A stretch of 61,793 nt of DNA from Cyanobacteriota bacterium (GCA_027620015.1 JAQCGH010000006.1:1-61793), one strand, 5' to 3'. Shown: positions 1 through 7,258, numbered from the stretch's first letter. The notes: generated by a model from the letters alone, not told the origin. Translations and numbers: made by a program.

Positions 1-273
1 AGCGAAACCCTCGGCCCTTTGGCCTACGATAAGCAGGGCGGCAGCCGCTTCCTAGGTGGCAACAACAACCCTCGCCGGGTGGTGAGTGACGCCACTGCCC
101 AAGCGATCGATAAGGAGGTTCGCTCCCTAGTCGACAATGCCCATAACAAGGCTTTGGCAATCCTGAACCACAATCGAGGGCTGCTCGAGTCGATTTCCGA
201 GAAGATCCTCGAAAAGGAGGTGATTGAAGGCGACGACCTTAAGGAGCTGCTAGCCAGCAGCGTTATGCCCTAG
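1..273 (+). CDS. ftsH: ATP-dependent zinc metalloprotease FtsH, C-terminal part
   Basis: The reading frame is open from the first base and codes the last 90 residues of an FtsH-type membrane AAA protease, which degrades damaged membrane proteins such as photosystem II D1. What is visible is the end of the M41 peptidase domain: a glycine/asparagine-rich stretch (RFLGGNNNP), then the helical tail with VSDATAQAIDKEV and ILEKEVIEGDDLKELL, typical of cyanobacterial FtsH. The ATPase domain and the HEXXH zinc site lie outside the window, so which FtsH paralogue this is cannot be told. argF starts 10 bases downstream on the same strand, so the two may be co-transcribed. Confidence 0.93.
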   Translation, partial: SETLGPLAYDKQGGSRFLGGNNNPRRVVSDATAQAIDKEVRSLVDNAHNKALAILNHNRGLLESISEKILEKEVIEGDDLKELLASSVMP

Positions 274-283
274 GAGTTGAGCC

Positions 284-1237
284 ATGGCTGCCATCAGTGC
301 ATATCCGCCCTTAGCAGAACTGCGAGGGCGGGACCTGCTCTCTTCAGCAGATCTTAGTGGTGAACAGACCAAGGCCCTGCTGCTGCTCGCTTCCGACCTC
401 AAGGCGGGTCGCATCCACATCGATGCGGGCGGCAAGACTCTCGGACTGATCTTCAGCAAAGCCTCCACCCGCACCCGAGTGAGCTTCTCGGTAGCTATGG
501 CAAGGCTTGGGGGTCAAACCATCGACCTCAATCCGCAGGTGAGTCAGGTTGGGCGTGGTGAGCCGGTGGCAGATACCGCTCGGGTACTGAGCCGCTATGT
601 GGATGCCCTGGCGATCCGCACCTTCGCCCAAGACGAATTGGCGGAGTATGCCTCCTGGGCCTCGATCCCGGTGATCAATGCTCTCACCGACCTAGAGCAC
701 CCCTGCCAGGCACTAGCCGACTACCTGACTCTGCAGGAGGCCTTTGGGTCGGTGGAGGGACTCACTTTGAGCTATGTGGGCGATGGCAACAACGTGGCCC
801 ATTCCTTGATGTTCTGCGGAGCCCTGCTGGGGGTGAATGTGCGTATCGGATGCCCAGTGGGATTTGAACCCGATGCAGCCGTGACTGAACATTCAAGCCT
901 CCTAGCGGCGGCCCATGGCGGCAGCGTGATGGTGTTGCACGAGCCTGAGGCTGCCGTGCGCGGCGCCCATGCCCTTTACACAGATGTGTGGGCCTCGATG
1001 GGGCAGGAGGAGGAAAAGGCGGAGCGGCAAAAGGCCTTTGCCGGCTGGTGCCTCACCGAAGAACTGGTGTCAGAGGCAGATTCAAGCGCAATAGTGCTGC
1101 ATTGCCTGCCTGCGTACCGCGGCCTGGAAATAAGCGCCGGCGCCATGGAGGGAAAGTCCAGCCGCATATTTGACCAAGCCGAAAACCGCCTCCACGCCCA
1201 ACAGGCCCTGCTAGCTGCTCTGCTAGTCGACACCTGA
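284..1237 (+). CDS. argF: Ornithine carbamoyltransferase
   Basis: Joins carbamoyl phosphate to ornithine to give citrulline in arginine synthesis, in the cytoplasm. The 317-residue length is normal. The carbamoyl phosphate site STRTR is at residues 61-65 and HPCQ at 139-142; the ornithine-side loop DVWASMG starts at 234, and the catalytic-cysteine motif HCLPAYRG is at 273-280. These motifs separate it from aspartate carbamoyltransferase. The ATG at 284 follows the ftsH stop by 10 bases. lexA follows downstream on the same strand, with its own candidate operator between the two. Confidence 0.96.
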   Translation: MAAISAYPPLAELRGRDLLSSADLSGEQTKALLLLASDLKAGRIHIDAGGKTLGLIFSKASTRTRVSFSVAMARLGGQTIDLNPQVSQVGRGEPVADTARVLSRYVDALAIRTFAQDELAEYASWASIPVINALTDLEHPCQALADYLTLQEAFGSVEGLTLSYVGDGNNVAHSLMFCGALLGVNVRIGCPVGFEPDAAVTEHSSLLAAAHGGSVMVLHEPEAAVRGAHALYTDVWASMGQEEEKAERQKAFAGWCLTEELVSEADSSAIVLHCLPAYRGLEISAGAMEGKSSRIFDQAENRLHAQQALLAALLVDT

Positions 1238-1260
1238 GCTGGACAAATTGGCCGGGAGAC

Positions 1261-1274
1261 GGTACATCTGTATC
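1261..1274 (+). promoter_or_regulatory. Candidate LexA box upstream of lexA
   Basis: The 14 bases GGTACATCTGTATC fit the cyanobacterial LexA operator pattern RGTAC-N3-DGTWCB at all but one position (T instead of the second-half C). The site ends 15 bases before the GTG chosen as the lexA start, where a repressor would block transcription, so lexA is probably autoregulated. The call rests on the pattern match and position only. Confidence 0.5.
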
Positions 1275-1289
1275 AGTGACATAGCGTCC

Positions 1290-1928
1290 GTGCCCTATTC
1301 CAGCCAAAGCCCGACCAATCACACTCCGCAGGAGCTCTCCTCCGCCCAGCAGGAGTTGTACGACTGGCTTAGCGATTACATCGGCAGCTACCGCCACAGC
1401 CCCTCGATCCGCCAAATGATGGAAGCGATGGGTCTGCGATCTCCCGCGCCGATCCAGAGCCGACTGCGCCACCTGCAGCAGAAGGGCTGGATCACCTGGC
1501 AAGAGGGGCAGGCTCGGACCCTGCAGCTTTTAGGCGGAATGGTTAGCGGAATCCCAGTGCTTGGGGCTGTAGCCGCCGGCGGTCTGGTTGAAACCTTCGA
1601 CGACATCCAGGAGCGCCTCGACCTAGCCCCCGTGCTCGATACCCGCGGCCTTTTTGCCCTCACAGTAAACGGCGATTCAATGGTGGACGCCCACATCGCC
1701 GACGGGGACGTGGTGCTACTTGAACCTGTCAGCGACCCGAGCCGGATCAAAGCAGGCACGATCGTCAGCGCCCTGGTGCCCGGTAGTGGAACCACCTTGA
1801 AGCACTTCCACCGCAGCGGCTCCACGGTGACCCTGGAAGCAGCCAATCCCGCCTATGCCCCAATCGTGCTTCCCGCCGAGCAGGTGACAGTGCAAGGCAA
1901 GCTAGTAGCCGTATGGCGCCAGGTCTAA
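1290..1928 (+). CDS. lexA: LexA repressor
   Basis: SOS-type repressor and self-cleaving S24 peptidase, 212 residues from a GTG at 1290. The open frame runs back to a TTG at 1248, but that would place the candidate LexA box inside the gene and add residues unlike the family, so the GTG is preferred. The N-terminal winged helix (about 15-80) includes HSPSIRQMMEAMGLRSPAPI. The cleavage site Ala96-Gly97, catalytic Ser130 (in GDSM) and Lys171 are all present. Some cyanobacterial LexA proteins have lost these residues; this one should be able to cleave itself. It is followed by tRNA-Ala. Confidence 0.93.
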   Translation: MPYSSQSPTNHTPQELSSAQQELYDWLSDYIGSYRHSPSIRQMMEAMGLRSPAPIQSRLRHLQQKGWITWQEGQARTLQLLGGMVSGIPVLGAVAAGGLVETFDDIQERLDLAPVLDTRGLFALTVNGDSMVDAHIADGDVVLLEPVSDPSRIKAGTIVSALVPGSGTTLKHFHRSGSTVTLEAANPAYAPIVLPAEQVTVQGKLVAVWRQV

Positions 1929-1956
1929 ATAGGTGGCGTTGTAAGCTCCATCTCGC

Positions 1957-2029
1957 GGGGCCATAGCTCAGCTGGTAGAGCACCTGCATGGCATGCAGGG
2001 GGTCAGCGGTTCGAATCCGCTTGGCTCCA
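1957..2029 (+). tRNA. tRNA-Ala (anticodon GGC)
   Basis: A full cloverleaf can be drawn. The acceptor GGGGCCA pairs with TGGCTCC (one G-T pair), with discriminator A at 2029. The D arm contains AGCTCAGCTGGTAGAGC. The anticodon stem is CCTGC/GCAGG with loop ATGGCAT, so the anticodon is GGC, and the T arm has GGTTCGAATCC. CCA is not encoded. An intrinsic terminator follows 9 bases later. Confidence 0.97.
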
Positions 2030-2037
2030 TCCCGTCA

Positions 2038-2070
2038 GACCTCTTGCACTACAAGAGGTCTTTTTGTTTT
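2038..2070 (+). terminator. Intrinsic terminator after tRNA-Ala
   Basis: A perfect 9-base-pair stem (GACCTCTTG / CAAGAGGTC) with a 5-base loop is followed by TTTTTGTTTT. It ends the tRNA-Ala transcript and possibly lexA read-through. Confidence 0.93.
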
Positions 2071-2356
2071 ATGGAACTTTGCCTCGCTCTGAGTCATTGC
2101 CACGATGGCTGCTCAACTGAGGGAGCGGGAGATGAAACGGATTGCTGCTACAGATCGGTGATTCGCGCCAACAGCTCCGCAAAGCCCGGGACTTGTCGCC
2201 TGGGGTGGGGCTGCTCTGACCATTGATCACCATTTCCTCCATGGTGAGCCGCATGGAGCGCACCTTCCTCTTGATCTGGCTAGCACGGGCCTTTTGGATT
2301 TCCGACCCAATAGGCGTTGTTTAGCTGGCAGAATGGGAATTGACCAATGCGAGCCC

Positions 2357-2785
2357 ATGGGCTTCAGCGCCAAAACCCAATATGGATTGGTCGCCCTGTT
2401 AGACCTCGCCGGAGCCTATGACTCTGGAGCGTTGGTTCAAACCGGGGAAATATGCAAGCGCCATTCTATTCCCGAACGCTATCTCGAGCAGATGCTTACC
2501 GGTCTACGCAAGGCCGGCCTACTAACCAGCATCCGCGGACCCAAGGGTGGCTTTCAACTCTCCCTAAATCCAGACAAGATCACCGTCGCCGCTGTAGTGG
2601 CTGCGCTTGAAGGCAGCAGCACTAAACCGCAAAGAGAATTAAATGATCCAGCCTTCGAAGTACTTGCGGCTTTAGAGCAAAGACTGGAATCAACTAAGGA
2701 ATCCCTTCTCAACGCGACCACCCTGGCCCAACTTCTGCGCGAACAAGATGCCATCAAGCAGCCCTTGCCGATGTTCTTCATCTGA
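2357..2785 (+). CDS. Rrf2-family transcriptional regulator
   Basis: A 142-residue winged-helix regulator of the Rrf2/IscR family. It begins MGFSAKTQYGLVALLDLA, and the recognition part is YLEQMLTGLRKAGLLTSIRG followed by GPKGGFQLS, the family wing. The ATG at 2357 fits the family N-terminus better than the longer open frame from 2294. The three cysteines that hold the [2Fe-2S] cluster in IscR are absent from the expected region after the wing; the only cysteine is early (GEICKRHSI). It therefore probably does not sense through an iron-sulfur cluster. Its stop overlaps the start of the next gene (TGATG), so the two are translated together. Confidence 0.85.
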   Translation: MGFSAKTQYGLVALLDLAGAYDSGALVQTGEICKRHSIPERYLEQMLTGLRKAGLLTSIRGPKGGFQLSLNPDKITVAAVVAALEGSSTKPQRELNDPAFEVLAALEQRLESTKESLLNATTLAQLLREQDAIKQPLPMFFI

Positions 2786-2988
2786 TGCGTAACCGCAAGC
2801 TTGTTCTGCCATCAACTAATGATCAAGATGACTGGCCGGTCTACCAAGGGCGACCTTGGTTGCTAAGGCTGCTGGCCCTATTGGGTGCTCTTGCCTTCGT
2901 GATGCTGGGGGTTAATAGCTTGTTGCCTGCATTTGAAACTCCAAGCCCAAGACAAATGCCCGATCAGCGCAAAAGATCAATCACCTGA
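2785..2988 (+). CDS. Small single-pass membrane protein, unknown function
   Basis: A 67-residue protein with a charged N-terminus, one hydrophobic helix (about residues 26-48, WLLRLLALLGALAFVMLGV) and a short basic tail. Its ATG shares a base with the stop of the Rrf2 regulator, so they form a pair. The family is not recognised. It ends 3 bases from the convergent stop of frp, so the regulator pair and the photoprotection operon meet tail to tail. Whether they are functionally linked is unknown. Confidence 0.6.
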   Translation: MRNRKLVLPSTNDQDDWPVYQGRPWLLRLLALLGALAFVMLGVNSLLPAFETPSPRQMPDQRKRSIT

Positions 2989-2991
2989 GGG

Positions 2992-3321
2992 CTAAAAGCG
3001 TGACATCGCCAAAATCTTGGCCAACTTCTCAGCTTCAAGGCCATTGAGTTCGTCGATTTGCAGCAGGCTGTCCTTGACCAAACTGGCAAACACAAAAAGT
3101 ATGCCGTCAAGACGGAAATCAAAGCGGCCTTCGATAGTGTGGCGCTCAATACTGAGGTAATCGTGAAGCTGCCATACGGTTTCAGCAGAATCAAGAGCGG
3201 TTGCCTTGGAACGCACCTGAGCCACTAGTTGGTCAACTGCCCTGGTGTAGGCACGATCAAAAGCCTCGCGTGCAACTGCCTGCTCCGTTTCAGTCCAACC
3301 CTCGAGCATTGTCTCCATCAT
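2992..3321 (-). CDS. frp: Fluorescence recovery protein (FRP)
   Basis: FRP binds the active red form of the orange carotenoid protein, speeds its return to the inactive orange form and detaches it from the phycobilisome. The 109-residue protein is all-helical in character. The key residues mapped in the Synechocystis protein fall at identical numbers: Trp50, His53, Asp54 and Arg60, in VWQLHDYLSIER. The C-terminal part FRLDGILFVFASLVKDSL also fits. It is the last gene of the ocp-crtW-frp operon, starting 5 bases after the crtW stop. A second in-frame ATG lies at codon 2 and a third at codon 5, so the exact start is uncertain by a few residues. Confidence 0.9.
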   Translation of the reverse strand: MMETMLEGWTETEQAVAREAFDRAYTRAVDQLVAQVRSKATALDSAETVWQLHDYLSIERHTIEGRFDFRLDGILFVFASLVKDSLLQIDELNGLEAEKLAKILAMSRF

Positions 3322-3326
3322 GTCAA

Positions 3327-4109
3327 CTAAACGCTCTCCGTCATCTGAAACTTTAGTCCGGCACTGACACCGCTGCGAGACTTACGCCGTTCAGCCGGCA
3401 ATTCAAACCAGGCAAGCGTCGGAACATCGTGGTGCTCCCTGTGATAGCCGAAGTGAAAACAAGCCAGTAGCGACAGCCAGGGAGCTAGCTCCAGGCTGTC
3501 GGCGTGTTTCCGAAGCATGGGCAAACGTTGGTCGCGATGGGGCAGGTAGGTGCCGAAAACAAACAACTGCAGCGAGCTGAGCAGCAGGGGCAAGGTGCAG
3601 AACAGCAGGACATTGATCCAGCCAATTGGGTTCATGCTGCAAGCCAAAAAGGCCAGAAGCGCCCAGCCAGCGAGCAACCTCGCCATCTGCCCCCAGGTGA
3701 GATAGCCAGCCATGAAACGTACATACCAACCAACCGCGCCAGAAGCTAAATCCCCATGGAAATCAGGGTCGGTGGCGCTTGCGGTGAATAGATGATGGTG
3801 TTGATGGTTGCGACAACAAGCTCGATAAGGAAGCGCCGCATATAGGCCAAGGGCAATTCTCCCCAGCAGTGCATTGCCATAGGGCCAGTCAGGCCACAGC
3901 ACCCCATGCATGGAGTCGTGACCAACAATGAATAGCCCTGTTTGAAGCAGGGTGCGGCCAACAACTCCGAAAAAGAGGGCTAGCCAAATTAATGGGCCGG
4001 CCTGGGGAATGGCTGATAAATCCCAGCTCAGTAGGCCAATGAGGCTACCCATCCAACCCATCGTTATCATTGCGGCAAGTAAAAGCCCCTTGCAGCTAGC
4101 TGTGCTCAA
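3327..4109 (-). CDS. crtW: Beta-carotene ketolase (CrtW type)
   Basis: A membrane di-iron oxygenase that adds 4-keto groups to beta-carotene, making echinenone and canthaxanthin, the pigments carried by OCP. The three histidine clusters are clear: HDSMH at 64-68, NHQHHH at 101-106 and HREHH at 223-227. Several hydrophobic helices lie between them, and the CrtW signature FGTYLPHRD is at about 186-193. The length of 260 is normal. The start is a TTG whose bases overlap the ocp stop (TTGA); an in-frame ATG 13 codons further in is an alternative. Its place between ocp and frp shows it supplies the OCP pigment. Confidence 0.93.
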   Translation of the reverse strand: MSTASCKGLLLAAMITMGWMGSLIGLLSWDLSAIPQAGPLIWLALFFGVVGRTLLQTGLFIVGHDSMHGVLWPDWPYGNALLGRIALGLYAALPYRACCRNHQHHHLFTASATDPDFHGDLASGAVGWYVRFMAGYLTWGQMARLLAGWALLAFLACSMNPIGWINVLLFCTLPLLLSSLQLFVFGTYLPHRDQRLPMLRKHADSLELAPWLSLLACFHFGYHREHHDVPTLAWFELPAERRKSRSGVSAGLKFQMTESV

Positions 4110-5059
4110 CGGCCGAATTTCAATAAATCTGCAGGGGAGGCCAAAAGATCGATAGCCACGAAGTAGATCTTGCCGTCAGGGTTGAGCAAGAAACGCCAAG
4201 CAACATTCATACCAACCCCAGCTCCAAACCAAGGGGTCTGGACCTTTCCAGTTACTTTGATTTGTGTGAAGTTGCCTTCGGTAGGCTCAGCAAAACCACG
4301 CTCAGGAAGAAGCTGCAAATTTTGGCAGTCTTCACGGAAAAAGCGCAGGATGGCATCTCGGCCCACGATTGGCTTCTGGAAAGGAGCCTGAAGGGCACCA
4401 TCTTCAAGAAACAGCTCAATCAAATTTTCGAAGTCATTTGCATTTAGTTGTTCCATGTAGCTAATCACCGTTGGGTTGATCACTCCCTCGATGAACACTT
4501 TCTTGCGCTGCTCTTCCGGCGTTGGAGCGGCAATTGGCTCCGTGACTCGCTGTCCCTCCCCCTTTGCAGGGTCGTATCCCATATCAACCACAAAGTTGCG
4601 CAGCAAGGTGATTTGCTGGCCCTGATCAACGGCTTTCAGGGAGCTAAGCACCGCAGAGGCGTTTGGCGATAACTGATAGCCAGCTGGAATCGGAGCAACA
4701 AAGCCCACCGCCATCCATTCGCCAAGTTGATACCAGAAGCCAAGCTTGATATTTACCGACCAGCAGGAGTAGGTGCGTCCGATTTGGGTATCAGCACGAT
4801 TAGCCAGCTCGCACATCACCTGGCTTTGCTCCGCAAAGCTCATCGCTTTGACCTGATTTAGCAGCGGTTCGGCAAACTGCATCCGTGCTGCACCAGGAGC
4901 GGCAACCGTGATGGTGTTGCCCATCTCGAGGTAGGAATACCAGATCAAAGCCAATTGGTCTTCTGCGCTCAGCAAGCGAAAGCGGGCCGTGATCGCAGGC
5001 ACGACGTCAGCTGTCGCTGTATCGGGAAAGATCTGGGTTGCCTTCTCAAGCGTGAACAT
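4106..5059 (-). CDS. ocp: Orange carotenoid protein (OCP)
   Basis: A soluble keto-carotenoid protein that senses blue light and quenches phycobilisome energy. The 317-residue protein has the alpha-helical N-terminal domain (about 15-160), a linker, and the NTF2-like C-terminal domain (about 190-310). The two residues that hydrogen-bond the keto group are at the standard positions, Tyr201 and Trp288 (GMNVAWRF), and Trp277 is present (TPWFG). The inter-domain arginine is Arg154 (Arg155 in Synechocystis). Its usual partner Glu244 is Asp244 here (FREDCQ). With crtW and frp downstream this is the OCP1-type, FRP-served arrangement. The start region faces the divergent methyltransferase, so the promoter lies in 5060-5182. 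Confidence 0.97.
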   Translation of the reverse strand: MFTLEKATQIFPDTATADVVPAITARFRLLSAEDQLALIWYSYLEMGNTITVAAPGAARMQFAEPLLNQVKAMSFAEQSQVMCELANRADTQIGRTYSCWSVNIKLGFWYQLGEWMAVGFVAPIPAGYQLSPNASAVLSSLKAVDQGQQITLLRNFVVDMGYDPAKGEGQRVTEPIAAPTPEEQRKKVFIEGVINPTVISYMEQLNANDFENLIELFLEDGALQAPFQKPIVGRDAILRFFREDCQNLQLLPERGFAEPTEGNFTQIKVTGKVQTPWFGAGVGMNVAWRFLLNPDGKIYFVAIDLLASPADLLKFGR

Positions 5060-5182
5060 GGGAGATCAAATTGTTAAGGAACTTTTCAGACTCTAGCGCA
5101 AAGGGGCTAAGTCTGATATTAAGCAGCCGTTTTACGGTTCCGCCATAGTTGGATTCTGATCTAACTACCCCACCCATTGGTC

Positions 5183-5845
5183 ATGATTGCGCCCGTACAG
5201 GTGCTAAACGAAGCCGACCGTTACAAGCTCGATGGCTCAGACGACGCCCTTTTCTACGCCGAGCCCCGTTTCGTACAGCACCTTGATGCGGGTTTCCGGG
5301 CCAGGCTGACCTCTCTGTACCGAGAGCGCATCCCACCTTGCGCAGTCGTGCTCGATCTAATGAGCAGCTGGGTGAGCCACCTACCAGACGAGGTCACCTA
5401 CCAGGAGGTGATCGGCCACGGCCTCAACGCCGAAGAACTCAAGGCCAACAAACGTCTTGATCGGCATTGGGTGCAAAACCTCAATGTTGATCAGCAGTTA
5501 CCCCTAGCTAATGAATGTGTGGACGTGGCTTTGGTCGTGGCCGGCTGGCAATATCTTCAACAACCGGAAGCAATAGCCACAGAGCTTCTAAGAGTGATCA
5601 GACCAAGAGGAGAAGTAATTGTTGCCTTCAGCAACAGGATGTTCTTTCAAAAAGCACCCCAGATCTGGACCGACGGCGGCGACAGCGATCATCTGGCCTA
5701 CGTGGGCCAGGTATTGATGGCCCAGGGCTGGAACCAGCCGCAGCTCTTGGAAGAGGACACAACATCTGCCGGGGCCTTCGGCTGGCTCGGGGGCAAGGGC
5801 GACCCTTTTATGGCGGTAATTGCCTCCAAGCCGATTAACAGCTAG
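5183..5845 (+). CDS. Class I SAM-dependent methyltransferase, substrate unknown
   Basis: A 220-residue protein with a methyltransferase-type fold: a first strand VVLDLMSSW (the glycine-rich loop is altered to a serine-rich one), LNVDQQLPLANECVDVALVV, and RVIRPRGEVIVAFSNR as motif III. It resembles uncharacterised cyanobacterial methyltransferases. The poorly kept glycine loop means SAM binding is not assured. ATG 5183 is chosen over an upstream TTG at 5177. It is transcribed divergently from ocp and ends head-on with the HLIP gene. Confidence 0.75.
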   Translation: MIAPVQVLNEADRYKLDGSDDALFYAEPRFVQHLDAGFRARLTSLYRERIPPCAVVLDLMSSWVSHLPDEVTYQEVIGHGLNAEELKANKRLDRHWVQNLNVDQQLPLANECVDVALVVAGWQYLQQPEAIATELLRVIRPRGEVIVAFSNRMFFQKAPQIWTDGGDSDHLAYVGQVLMAQGWNQPQLLEEDTTSAGAFGWLGGKGDPFMAVIASKPINS

Positions 5846-5869
5846 GCATTACGGAGATTGTGTTAGCAA

Positions 5870-5904
5870 AAATTTCCTGGACAGTAAAAACTGCCCAGGA
5901 AATA
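5870..5904 (-). terminator. Intrinsic terminator between methyltransferase and HLIP genes
   Basis: An inverted repeat ATTTCCTGGACAG / CTGCCCAGGAAAT, with one mismatch and a short A-rich loop, lies between two convergent genes. On the minus strand it is followed by a run of five T, so it mainly ends the HLIP transcript. Confidence 0.75.
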
Positions 5905-5924
5905 CTCAAATAATTATTTGCTAA

Positions 5925-6068
5925 TTAACCCAAGCCAACTTGACCAAGGATTCCTTGCCCGGTGAGGAGCTCGGTGCCTAGTCCGATCACGAAACCGAGC
6001 ATGGCGAGACGGCCATTCCAGGTTTCAGCGAAAGAGACAAAACCGAAACGAGTGGTGGATTCAGTCAT
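5925..6068 (-). CDS. hli: High-light-inducible protein (HLIP/Scp)
   Basis: A 47-residue one-helix thylakoid protein that binds chlorophyll and carotenoid and protects photosystem II under light stress. The chlorophyll-binding signature ETWNGRLAMLGF is at residues 14-25, followed by a hydrophobic helix. The open frame continues upstream, but the added residues are unlike the family, so the ATG at 6068 is used. A candidate RpaB (HLR1-like) site lies just upstream and an intrinsic terminator just downstream. Confidence 0.93.
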   Translation of the reverse strand: MTESTTRFGFVSFAETWNGRLAMLGFVIGLGTELLTGQGILGQVGLG

Positions 6069-6467
6069 GAACGTTCGTTGGTTACGAAACTTGAAGAAAC
6101 TGTAACAGATTTTGAAGCCGAGCCCGAAATTGAGCACCACTACTGAGCATTGGGATTTTTTCAGCGATACACCCTTATCGCTACGCCGGCCCAGGTTTTT
6201 ACGCGGAACGGCGGCCCAACATCGGCCGCTCATCCTGATGGTTTAGGCGCCAAACGGGGAAAACGGCCCTGCACTTGAAGCGTCTCCAAGCAACATTTTT
6301 GAGCCTTAAGCCCTTATTAGGTCCAAAGCAGTTCTCTATGAGCTGCATCACCCACGCCGGAGTTTGTACGGGTTTAGCCGCATTTGGATCAATAGCGACT
6401 GATGAAGCCAGCCCTGGCCATGAATTTTATCGCCCGGGGCAGAGTGACAAGGCGTTGTTAGACAGCA
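6069..6467. other. Intergenic region between hli and crcB
   Basis: About 400 bases without a convincing gene. The left part should hold the hli promoter, and the right part the start of the crcB transcript. Short open frames here do not look coding. No fluoride riboswitch core (GATGG-type) could be found ahead of crcB. Confidence 0.5.
6087..6106 (-). promoter_or_regulatory. HLR1-like element upstream of hli
   Basis: On the minus strand the sequence GTTACAGTTTCTTCAAGTTT, 19 bases before the hli ATG, has one exact GTTACA half site, then a weaker half 10 bases later. This is the spacing of the RpaB-binding HLR1 direct repeat that controls high-light genes. The second half is poor, so this is tentative. 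Confidence 0.35.
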
Positions 6468-6857
6468 ATGGCCACAGGGTCATCAGAGGCCGATGCCCTT
6501 TTGGTGGCGATCGGCGCCGTTCCCGGCGCCTGGCTCCGCTTCCGGGTTGTTGATCATCTGGAGCCGGTGCTGCCCAACCGGCACTGGGGCACCTTTGGGG
6601 TCAATGTGATCGCCTGCTTTGCCCTGGGGCTGATTGTCGGCCTGGAGCAGAGCTGCGGCGAAGCTTCCCGCAAAGCACTGCTTCTGATTGGCACCGGCTT
6701 CCTGGGTAGTTTCAGCACCTTCTCCAGCTTCAGCGCCGAGATCTGGAGGCAGCTTGGCAAGCGGCAATGGCGCGAGGCTGCCGTGCTCGCCGGAGGATCG
6801 GTGGCCGGTGGGCTGCTGGCGATACTGGCGGGCCTCAGCCTGGGGGCTCAGCTGTGA
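6468..6857 (+). CDS. crcB: Fluoride channel CrcB/Fluc, first of a pair
   Basis: A small dual-topology membrane protein of 129 residues that exports fluoride. Visible family marks are VPGAWLRF near the N-terminus, the pore asparagine in GTFGVNVIACF, and the phenylalanine track GFLGSFSTFSSF at about 78-89. Four hydrophobic helices are expected. Its TGA overlaps a GTG start of a second crcB gene (GTGA), so the two are translated together and probably form a heterodimer. Confidence 0.93.
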   Translation: MATGSSEADALLVAIGAVPGAWLRFRVVDHLEPVLPNRHWGTFGVNVIACFALGLIVGLEQSCGEASRKALLLIGTGFLGSFSTFSSFSAEIWRQLGKRQWREAAVLAGGSVAGGLLAILAGLSLGAQL

Positions 6858-7258
6858 GCACCATGCGCAGCCGCAGTCTGCAGGGAGATTTGAGCGACCT
6901 GGTTTTGGTAGCCGGCGGCGCCATCCCCGGCGCCCTACTGCGCTGGCAGCTGGAGGCCGATGTGCTCGCCAACATGCTGGGTTGCCTACTGCTTGGTGTA
7001 GTTCTGGCCCAGCCCAGCCAGCGAAAAAAGCTGATGCTGTTGGCCGGCATTGGGTTCTGCGGGGCCCTCACCACCTTTTGCACCTGGATGTTGGACCTGG
7101 CAAGGGCCCTACTTGCCGGCAAATCATTGGAAAGCGCCATGTTGCTACTGGCTAGCCTCGCCGGTGGCATTGCTTTGGTCGCCTTTGGCCACGCTATTGG
7201 GAGATTTTTTGCGCCCTTAGCTCCATCTGCGCCAAGCCGCCCCCAGCAGCACCAATAG
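6854..7258 (+). CDS. crcB: Fluoride channel CrcB/Fluc, second of a pair
   Basis: A 134-residue partner of the upstream crcB. It has VAGGAIPGALLRW, an asparagine in VLANMLGCLL and GFCGALTTFCTWMLD. The second aromatic of the phenylalanine track is tryptophan rather than phenylalanine, so the two subunits are not equivalent. The GTG at 6854 overlaps the upstream stop; an ATG at 6863 is the alternative. The longer open frame from 6767 lies inside the first gene and is rejected. The 3' end overlaps the convergent lnt gene by 42 bases. Confidence 0.88.
   Translation: MSTMRSRSLQGDLSDLVLVAGGAIPGALLRWQLEADVLANMLGCLLLGVVLAQPSQRKKLMLLAGIGFCGALTTFCTWMLDLARALLAGKSLESAMLLLASLAGGIALVAFGHAIGRFFAPLAPSAPSRPQQHQ

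Noticed and set aside
2069-2263. 64-residue minus-strand ORF downstream of tRNA-Ala
   Set aside because: It runs into the tRNA terminator, has proline/serine-rich non-protein composition and no recognisable family.
6330-6467. Fluoride riboswitch ahead of crcB
   Set aside because: A CTGATGAAGCC stretch at about 6400 recalls the 3' part of the motif, but the essential 5' core (GATGG-GTTC type) and pairing partners are not present.
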